Source of the DNA: Shewanella maritima | GTDB lineage: Bacteria > Pseudomonadota > Gammaproteobacteria > Enterobacterales > Shewanellaceae | DNA length: 64,000 nucleotides | NCBI RefSeq assembly: GCF_004295345.1 | Contig: NZ_CP036200.1 | Span: 3,597,501 to 3,661,500 of the forward strand | Direction of reading: 5' to 3' | Shown here: in pieces, positions 59,401 through 64,000 of the stretch | Layout of the letters: every line of letters begins with the position of its first letter | Numbering within the stretch: the first letter of the stretch is position 1 | Made by a program: the position numbers and the translations under genes | Notes under the pieces: generated by a model | The model's database searches: none | Told to the model about the DNA's origin: nothing | What the model saw: the letters and a program-made list of their open reading frames with translations, nothing else

Positions 59401-59580
59401 GGTGCTGTGAGTCGACAAAGTATTTCAATCCCAATTCTATGCGGAATGGTTTTTGCCACCACAGTGGGTATTGTGTTTGTTCCGCTATTTTTTGTGACGA
59501 CAGCGGGATGGTTAAAGTCCAAATTGGCTCATTCTGAAGAACCACAGAGTCAAGTTTCACAGGAGGGTTCTCATGGATAA
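56434..59580 (+). CDS. RND multidrug efflux pump, AcrB type (second system)
   Basis: 1048-residue hydrophobe/amphiphile RND pump with 12 helices. Unlike the pump at 29285 it has the full proton relay: Asp408-Asp409 in GIVVDDAIVVVENVERLM and Lys935 in GMAAKNSILIVEFANQL. It starts two bases after the adaptor stop. The downstream outer-membrane channel gene overlaps its 3' end by eight bases, so all three are one operon. Codon use is less biased than in the first RND system. Confidence 0.94.
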   Translation: MAQFFVTRPVYACVISIVIVLVGLISMFKLPIDQYPYITPPQVKVSASYPGATSTTAAESVATPLEQELNGLPNMIYMSSKSTNSGSANVTITFDVGTNPDLAAVDVQNSTQQATGSLPIDVQNDGVSVSKEASVELLKLALTSEDDRYDEIYLSNYGTINIEAALKRIPGVGRVRNTGARSYSMRVWLQPDVMAGYGLTTTDVINAIKAQNKESPAGSIGSQPNSESLSMTLPITAAGRMSSVPQFNEIIVRANSDGSIVRLRDIARIELGSSAYTLQSQLNGANATILQVYLLPGANALEVTKNVKVEMAKLAEKFPQGMNWEVFFDASIFIENSIDEVVKTLIEALVLVILVVYLFLQNVRATLIPAIAVPVSLIGTLAAMLAFGFTINTVSLLALVLAIGIVVDDAIVVVENVERLMNEKGLSSVKATQVAMKELSGALIATSLVLAAVFVPVSFLAGITGIMYREFAIAITVAVLISTVVALTLSPALCALLLKPGDTPTRGFFKWMNDKLDICTNKYVALVSLTTRHAKRSYLLFIVMVGGVYLIMSNLPSSFMPDEDQGRFFIDMTLPDGATVNRSQAILKKAEEKVLAHPAVAYSFTLAGENRRSGSNQANGQFEVILKPWAERVETDATVQSVMRDINTSLLDVLEAEFNLYLPSAVPGLGNGSGVEMELQDTSGTNFKGLMETADELVERLKLQPEIATASLSLQSAIPQLHLTVDEAKAMAIGVSVADIYSTIRTFTDSSTVNDFNLFGRVYRVKVQAEEEYRQFPEQIKDYYVRSSTGAMVPIGVLAKYDYSVGPAAVTHYNLFSSASVNVTPARGYASGDVIKAIERVAKPILPNEFSYEWTGITYQEVQSANQTSIAVALAMVFVFLFLAALYESWTIPIAVLLIAPIAMLGAALGTWASGMESNLFFQVAFIALIGMAAKNSILIVEFANQLHKQGKTRLEAALEAANMRFRPILMTSMAFILGVLPLVLSVGPGAVSRQSISIPILCGMVFATTVGIVFVPLFFVTTAGWLKSKLAHSEEPQSQVSQEGSHG

Positions 59581-61080
59581 ATTACCCTCACGTTTACTCG
59601 CCGTGAATATGAAACTTAATGTTGAACAAATAAAGCTTGCTGTGCTTTTGAGTAGTGCCTTGTTTTACACTGGCTGTGCGATGGGGCCAGATTATCAGCG
59701 TGCTGATTTGGCGTTACCTGCACAATTTCAACAGGAGCTAGCTCAAGACCATACTGATAATGTGGGGCTAGTTAAATGGCAAGACTTTTACCTTGACCCT
59801 AACGTGCAACAGCTGATTAGCCATGCTCTGGCGCAAAACCTCGATTTAGAATCTGTACGCTCTCGCCTAATTGCCGCGAGATCGCAAATGACAGTAACAG
59901 ATGCTGCGTTATACCCCGCTGTTGGAATAGCAGCCAACGCTGAGCGCTCGATTGATAGTGGTATCACCAGTACCAATCCAACCCATGGTAATGAGTTTGA
60001 TATAGCGGGTACGGTATCTTGGGAGCTTGATATCTGGGGGGCTAACCGTCGCCGAAGTGAAGCAGAGTATGCCAATTATTTATCTGCACAGGATTCATTA
60101 AATCTAACAGTCATCAGCTTGATCAGTGATGTAGCGAGTCGCTATTACGAATGGTTAGACATTGAGCAACGTTATCGTATATCCACAAATACAGTCGAAC
60201 TGCGTCGCAAAGAGCGTGATTTAGCGAGATTAAGAAAACAAAATGGCGTGATTTCTGGTTTAGAAGTGAAACAAGCAGAAGTAGAATATCAGAGTGCAAA
60301 AGTGACCTTGCCAGATCTGGACTTTGAGCGACAACAAAAAGCAAATCAGTTAAAGGTGTTACTTGGGGAGTATGACTATCCACTCGCATTTCCAGATGAT
60401 ATTCAATCATTGATTTCCGCTGACTTATTTCCAACTCAGTTCAAAGTGGGGATCCCGTCACAAATGCTATCACAACGCCCAGATGTCAAAGCCGCTGAAC
60501 AAGCTGTGATTGCTGCTAATGCGAATGTAGGTGTCGCTAAAACGGCTTTCTTCCCCAAGTTTACTATTTCGGGCAGCTATGGCACTGAGAGTGATGACTT
60601 GGATAGTATCTTTGATAGTAAAGGCGTGACTTGGTCTTTGTTAGGGGGCTTACTGCTCCCATATTCAACGCTGGCAGTATTTCTGCGCAGTATGACATTG
60701 CTCAAGAGTCTTCCAAACAAGCATTGCTAGCATATCGAAGCACTGTGTTGTCAGCTTTTTTTGAAGTCAATGACGCAATGAATAGCTTTAGACGATCAGA
60801 GCTGGCCATTGAGGCCCAAAAAGAGCTTGTTGATGCTTCACGTGATTATGCACACCTTGCTACATTGCGCTACCGCAATGGTGTAGCAAGTTCACTCGAT
60901 TTGATGGATGCACAAAGAAGCTTATTTAACGCAGAGCTATCCTTAAGTGAGGTAAGGCGAGATAAGTTATTAGCTACAATAAAGCTATATCGTTCACTTG
61001 GTGGCGGCGTGATGAATCAACAGCAAATCTCGCAAATGATAGCTGACTATGATGTTAACCTTGATGCTCAACAACCTTAA
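59573..61080 (+). pseudogene. RND outer-membrane factor lipoprotein (NodT/OprM type), frameshifted
   Basis: TolC-like channel of the second RND operon, split in two frames. The first frame (59573-60730) gives the lipobox ALFYTGCAMGPDYQ and the first ~357 family residues, then runs off after TWSLLGG. The second (in frame from 60631) continues GLTAPIFNAGSISAQYDIAQ to the normal C-terminus at 61080. The join falls at the run of five G at 60644-60648; one more G restores a protein of about 502 residues. GGAGG seven bases before ATG 59573 supports the start. It is either a real inactivating deletion or a homopolymer sequencing error. Confidence 0.85.
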
Positions 61081-61120
61081 GGGTGAGAGGTAAGTTTCAT
61101 GTATAGCGCTGTAGTACCCC

Positions 61121-61126
61121 TATAAT
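61121..61126 (+). promoter_or_regulatory. -10 element of the rpsP operon promoter
   Basis: Consensus TATAAT at 61121-61126, about 150 bases upstream of rpsP, implies a leader of more than 130 bases. The -35 region is not clear (TTTCAT at 20 bases is the best). The position fits a promoter placed after the inserted RND operon. Confidence 0.4.
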
Positions 61127-61273
61127 CATTTCTTCAGCATGCTTTATGACCAAAAAATATTGCATTCGCTGGCCATTCAGGTAAACTCTTCCGGCTTTCT
61201 TTCTGGGACCTTTGCGAACACGGGTTCCAGTTTTTATTTTTGCCTTGTGCAAATCATTAGAGGAATAAAACGC

Positions 61274-61525
61274 ATGGTTACCATTCGTTTAGCTCGTGGC
61301 GGCGCTAAAAAGCGTCCTTTTTACAACATCGTAGTGGCTGATAGCCGCAATGCTCGTGACGGTCGTTTCATCGAGCGTGTAGGTTTCTTCAACCCAATGG
61401 CTAAAGGCCAAGAAGAAACTCTACGCATCGACCTAGATCGCGTTGAGCACTGGGTAGCTACTGGTGCTGCAACATCTGAGCGTGTTGCTAAGTTAATCAA
61501 AGACGCACGTAAAGCTGCTGCTTAA
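61274..61525 (+). CDS. rpsP: 30S ribosomal protein S16
   Basis: 83 residues, beginning [41 protein letters not shown], the S16 consensus. ATG 61274 has AGAGGA about 12 bases upstream; the longer frame to 61139 lies in the leader. First gene of rpsP-rimM-trmD-rplS. Confidence 0.98.
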   Translation: MVTIRLARGGAKKRPFYNIVVADSRNARDGRFIERVGFFNPMAKGQEETLRIDLDRVEHWVATGAATSERVAKLIKDARKAAA

Positions 61526-61545
61526 TCGTGTGAAGGTATAGATAG

Positions 61546-62076
61546 ATGAGCGATAACCAACAGCCAATTGTACTAGGTAAGTTAGGCGCTAGTCATGGCA
61601 TTAAAGGTTGGCTAAAAATCACTGCCTATACCGATTCTGTTGAAGGTATTTTTGATTATTCACCTTGGCTAATTAAAGACCAAGGCGAATGGCGAGAAGT
61701 TAAAGTCTTACAGTGGAAGCCTCAAGGTAAAGCGATTATCGCTCAACTTGATGGTGTTACTGACCGCGAACAGGCGCAGATGCTCACTAACAGTGAGATC
61801 GGCATTATGCCTGAGCAGATGCAAGAGTTAGCTGATGATGAATTTTATTGGCGTGACTTAATCGGCTGCGAAGTGGTTAACACTAAAGGCTACAACATGG
61901 GTAAGGTTGATCAGATCGTGGAAACAGGATCGAACGACGTACTCCTTGTTAAAGCTAACGCTAAAGATGCTTTCGGCAAAGCGGAACGTATGATCCCCTT
62001 TGTCACTGAGCAGTTCATCACAGCGGTGGACTTGCAAAGTAAACAGATAACAGTGGATTGGGATCCAGACTTTTAA
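61546..62076 (+). CDS. rimM: ribosome maturation factor RimM
   Basis: 176 residues. Assists 16S rRNA maturation around S19. An N-terminal RimM domain ([22 protein letters not shown]) is followed by a PRC-barrel domain with [36 protein letters not shown]. It starts 20 bases after rpsP and is followed by trmD after 16 bases, in the standard operon order. Confidence 0.97.
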   Translation: MSDNQQPIVLGKLGASHGIKGWLKITAYTDSVEGIFDYSPWLIKDQGEWREVKVLQWKPQGKAIIAQLDGVTDREQAQMLTNSEIGIMPEQMQELADDEFYWRDLIGCEVVNTKGYNMGKVDQIVETGSNDVLLVKANAKDAFGKAERMIPFVTEQFITAVDLQSKQITVDWDPDF

Positions 62077-62092
62077 GTCGAGGTACAACATT

Positions 62093-62839
62093 ATGTGGTT
62101 AGGGGTAATCACCCTGTTTCCTGAGATGTTTCGTGCTGTTACAGACTTTGGAGTTACGGGTCGAGCCGTTAAAAACGGCCTGTTAGAAGTACATACATGG
62201 AATCCTCGTGATTTCACACATGATCGACATAACACGGTAGATGACCGACCTTACGGCGGTGGCCCAGGTATGTTGATGATGGTGCAACCTTTAAGGGATG
62301 CGATACATGCAGCGAAAGCTGCCGCTCCTGAAGGCGCAAAAGTGATTTATCTATCACCACAAGGACGCAAGCTGGATCAGCAAGGCGTTGGTGAGTTAGC
62401 TAAATCAGACAGTTTGATCTTAGTGTGTGGCCGATACGAGGGTATCGACGAGCGCATTATTCAAACTGAAGTAGATGAAGAATGGTCAATTGGTGATTAC
62501 GTGCTTTCGGGTGGCGAGTTACCGGCAATGACCCTAATTGATTCAGTTTCGAGATTGGTACCAGGCGTGCTTGGTAAACAAGCCTCGGCAGAGCAAGACT
62601 CTTTCTCTGATGGATTGTTAGATTGTCCTCACTACACGCGTCCTGAAAACTTAGATGGGTTGGATGTACCGGCAGTGCTACTTAGCGGTGACCACGAAAA
62701 AATTCGACGCTGGCGTTTAGGACAAAGTCTCGGTAGAACTTTGTTAAGACGGCCGGAATTATTTGAAAATCTAGCTCTGACTGACGAACAATCGACTTTA
62801 TTAGCGCAGTTCGTACAAGATACGGACAAGTCCGCATAG
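62093..62839 (+). CDS. trmD: tRNA (guanine-37-N1)-methyltransferase
   Basis: 248-residue SPOUT methyltransferase acting on G37 of tRNAs reading CNN codons. Family blocks: [53 protein letters not shown] and [18 protein letters not shown], which form the trefoil knot. Standard place between rimM and rplS. Confidence 0.98.
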   Translation: MWLGVITLFPEMFRAVTDFGVTGRAVKNGLLEVHTWNPRDFTHDRHNTVDDRPYGGGPGMLMMVQPLRDAIHAAKAAAPEGAKVIYLSPQGRKLDQQGVGELAKSDSLILVCGRYEGIDERIIQTEVDEEWSIGDYVLSGGELPAMTLIDSVSRLVPGVLGKQASAEQDSFSDGLLDCPHYTRPENLDGLDVPAVLLSGDHEKIRRWRLGQSLGRTLLRRPELFENLALTDEQSTLLAQFVQDTDKSA

Positions 62840-62873
62840 TCATCGCTTCAGTTATTTCTAGAACGGAGAAGTT

Positions 62874-63227
62874 ATGAACAACATCATTAAAATGCTCAAC
62901 GATGAGCAAATGAAAACTGACGTACCTGAATTTGGTGCTGGTGATACAGTAGTAGTTAAGGTTCGTGTAAAAGAAGGTAACAAAGAGCGTCTACAGGCTT
63001 TTGAAGGCGTAGTTATCGCTAAGCGTAACCGTGGTCTGCACTCTGCATTCACTGTACGCAAAATCTCTAATGGTGAAGGCGTTGAGCGTGCATTCCAAAC
63101 GCACAGCCCACTAATCTCAAGCATCGAAGTTAAGCGTCGCGGTCGTGTTCGTCGTGCTAAGCTTTACTACTTACGTGAGCGTTCAGGTAAGTCTGCACGT
63201 ATCCGTGAGAAACTGGCAACTAAGTAA
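62874..63227 (+). CDS. rplS: 50S ribosomal protein L19
   Basis: 117 residues: [46 protein letters not shown] and the C-terminal [25 protein letters not shown] are the L19 consensus. GGAG precedes the ATG. Last gene of the operon, ended by terminator 63267-63289. Confidence 0.98.
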   Translation: MNNIIKMLNDEQMKTDVPEFGAGDTVVVKVRVKEGNKERLQAFEGVVIAKRNRGLHSAFTVRKISNGEGVERAFQTHSPLISSIEVKRRGRVRRAKLYYLRERSGKSARIREKLATK

Positions 63228-63266
63228 TAGTTACCAAAACAAAATAAGATGCAGTGTTCGCACAAT

Positions 63267-63289
63267 AACCCGCCAAATGGCGGGTTTTT
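63267..63289 (+). terminator. terminator of rpsP-rimM-trmD-rplS
   Basis: Perfect stem AACCCGCC (63267-63274) with GGCGGGTT (63279-63286) around AAAT, then TTT. Confidence 0.93.
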
Positions 63290-63404
63290 GTGTTTTTAGC
63301 CCAAAGTAAAAATTAGCGCTTGCAATCACTTTTATCTAAAGGCATAGTTAGCTCAATCATGTAATGGTGTAGCGTTACAGAAATACATTATTGTTTGAAA
63401 CATG

Positions 63405-63436
63405 GCGCTACTTAAAAATAGCGTTACTTAAAAATA
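63405..63436. repeat. 16-bp tandem repeat upstream of aroF
   Basis: GCGCTACTTAAAAATA (63405-63420) and GCGTTACTTAAAAATA (63421-63436) differ at one base. They lie about 70-100 bases upstream of the DAHP synthase start, in its probable promoter region. Confidence 0.8.
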
Positions 63437-63503
63437 GTGATCACCCCAGCTCAAACCGAGAATGTCGGGTTAATTAGATTTAGTGTAGTCAGTCGAGGCA
63501 AGT

Positions 63504-64000
63504 ATGCAGCAAGATACCATCAACAATATCCACATCACTGGCGAGAAGGTGTTATCAACACCAGCGCAGTTAAAGCAAGAATTACCTTTAAGCGCCCACG
63601 CTCAGCAGTATATTTTGGATGCCCGTAAAACTGTGGCGGATATTGTGCATAAGCGTGATAATCGCGTGCTTGTTGTGACAGGCCCATGCTCAATTCATGA
63701 TATTGACGCTGCCAAAGAATACGCCCTAAAGCTCAAGAAATTGCACGATGAGTTAAGTGATGACTTCTACATTTTAATGCGAGTCTACTTTGAAAAGCCG
63801 CGCACGACCGTGGGTTGGAAAGGCATGATTAATGACCCAGACATGGATGAGTCATTTGACGTTGAAAAGGGCTTACGTATCGCCCGTGAGCTGATGATTT
63901 GGCTGGCTGAGCTAGAACTCCCTGTCGCCACTGAAGCGCTTGATCCGATCAGCCCGCAGTACATTTCTGAGCTAGTGACCTGGTCAGCAATTGGTGCAAG
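63504..64000 (+). CDS. aroF: 3-deoxy-7-phosphoheptulonate (DAHP) synthase, 5' part
   Basis: First enzyme of the shikimate pathway, joining PEP and erythrose 4-phosphate; the window ends after about 165 codons. The visible N-terminus includes the class I signature RVLVVTGPCSIHDIDAAKEYA, ILMRVYFEKPRTTVGWKG and LPVATEALDPISPQYI. GAGG precedes ATG 63504 by six bases. The symbol follows its place near rplS, as aroF in E. coli; which amino acid feeds back on it cannot be judged from this fragment. Confidence 0.88.
   Translation, partial: MQQDTINNIHITGEKVLSTPAQLKQELPLSAHAQQYILDARKTVADIVHKRDNRVLVVTGPCSIHDIDAAKEYALKLKKLHDELSDDFYILMRVYFEKPRTTVGWKGMINDPDMDESFDVEKGLRIARELMIWLAELELPVATEALDPISPQYISELVTWSAIGA

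Noticed and set aside
59091..59522. Long antisense frames in both RND pump genes and in gltB, ffh and nadB
   Set aside because: They are shadows caused by codon bias of the real genes on the other strand and lack starts with ribosome-binding sites.
63340..63440. TyrR box upstream of the DAHP synthase gene
   Set aside because: TGTAGCGTTACA near 63368 is palindromic but lacks the TGTAAA-N6-TTTACA spacing.

Overview
The window is chromosomal DNA of a gammaproteobacterium, very probably Shewanella or a close Alteromonadales relative. The gene order supports this: gltBD–yhcC–hptA–oxyR–cyaC–mutH–rppH–ptsP, then thyA–nhaA–nhaR–sdhE–ygfX–nadB–rpoE–rseABC–lepA–lepB–rnc–era–recO–pdxJ–acpS, and ffh…rpsP–rimM–trmD–rplS–aroF. 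This matches the Shewanella backbone as I know it. It includes the stand-alone Hpt protein where enterobacteria carry arcB, a membrane class III adenylate cyclase beside oxyR, and a Vibrio/Shewanella-type ThyA. No rRNA, tRNA, CRISPR array, prophage or intact insertion sequence is visible.

Layout. (1) 1-11474: mostly minus-strand housekeeping genes (anmK, an M23 peptidase, a TRIC-family channel protein, a CobD-like protein, mtnN, a secreted amidohydrolase broken by a frameshift, gltD), with tyrS on the plus strand. Between the convergent tyrS and an NTF2-like gene lies a structured ~280-bp repeat that looks like a TnpB-less IS200/IS605 relic. (2) 11481-25778: nitrogen assimilation (gltB), redox and cAMP regulation (hptA, oxyR, cyaC), mismatch repair and RNA decapping (mutH, rppH), nitrogen-PTS (ptsP) and a TSUP permease. 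The 758-bp mutH–rppH gap carries a cluster of DnaA boxes and is a candidate DARS2 locus. (3) 25779-33700: accessory block with a porin-like barrel, a MexEF/AcrAB-type RND pair with altered proton-relay residues, and a second outer-membrane barrel, separated by unusually long non-coding DNA with repeats and hairpins. lgt, which normally sits between ptsP and thyA, is absent, and thyA is on the minus strand. (4) 33776-53367: conserved backbone covering sodium homeostasis, NAD synthesis, the sigma-E operon, protein export, RNA maturation and cofactor synthesis. (5) 53627-64000: ffh, then a second inserted RND operon (adaptor, pump, frameshifted outer-membrane channel), then the ribosomal rpsP–rimM–trmD–rplS operon, and the start of a DAHP synthase gene cut by the window edge.

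The points most worth following up are: the structured IS605-like/omega-RNA-like repeat with two dispersed hairpin relatives, all just behind rho-independent terminators; the DARS2-like DnaA-box cluster; the RND pump lacking one relay aspartate and carrying Arg for the relay Lys; the loss of lgt from its usual site; and two genes each broken by one missing base in a G/C run. I recognised families from protein motifs and conserved gene order only; no database search was run.
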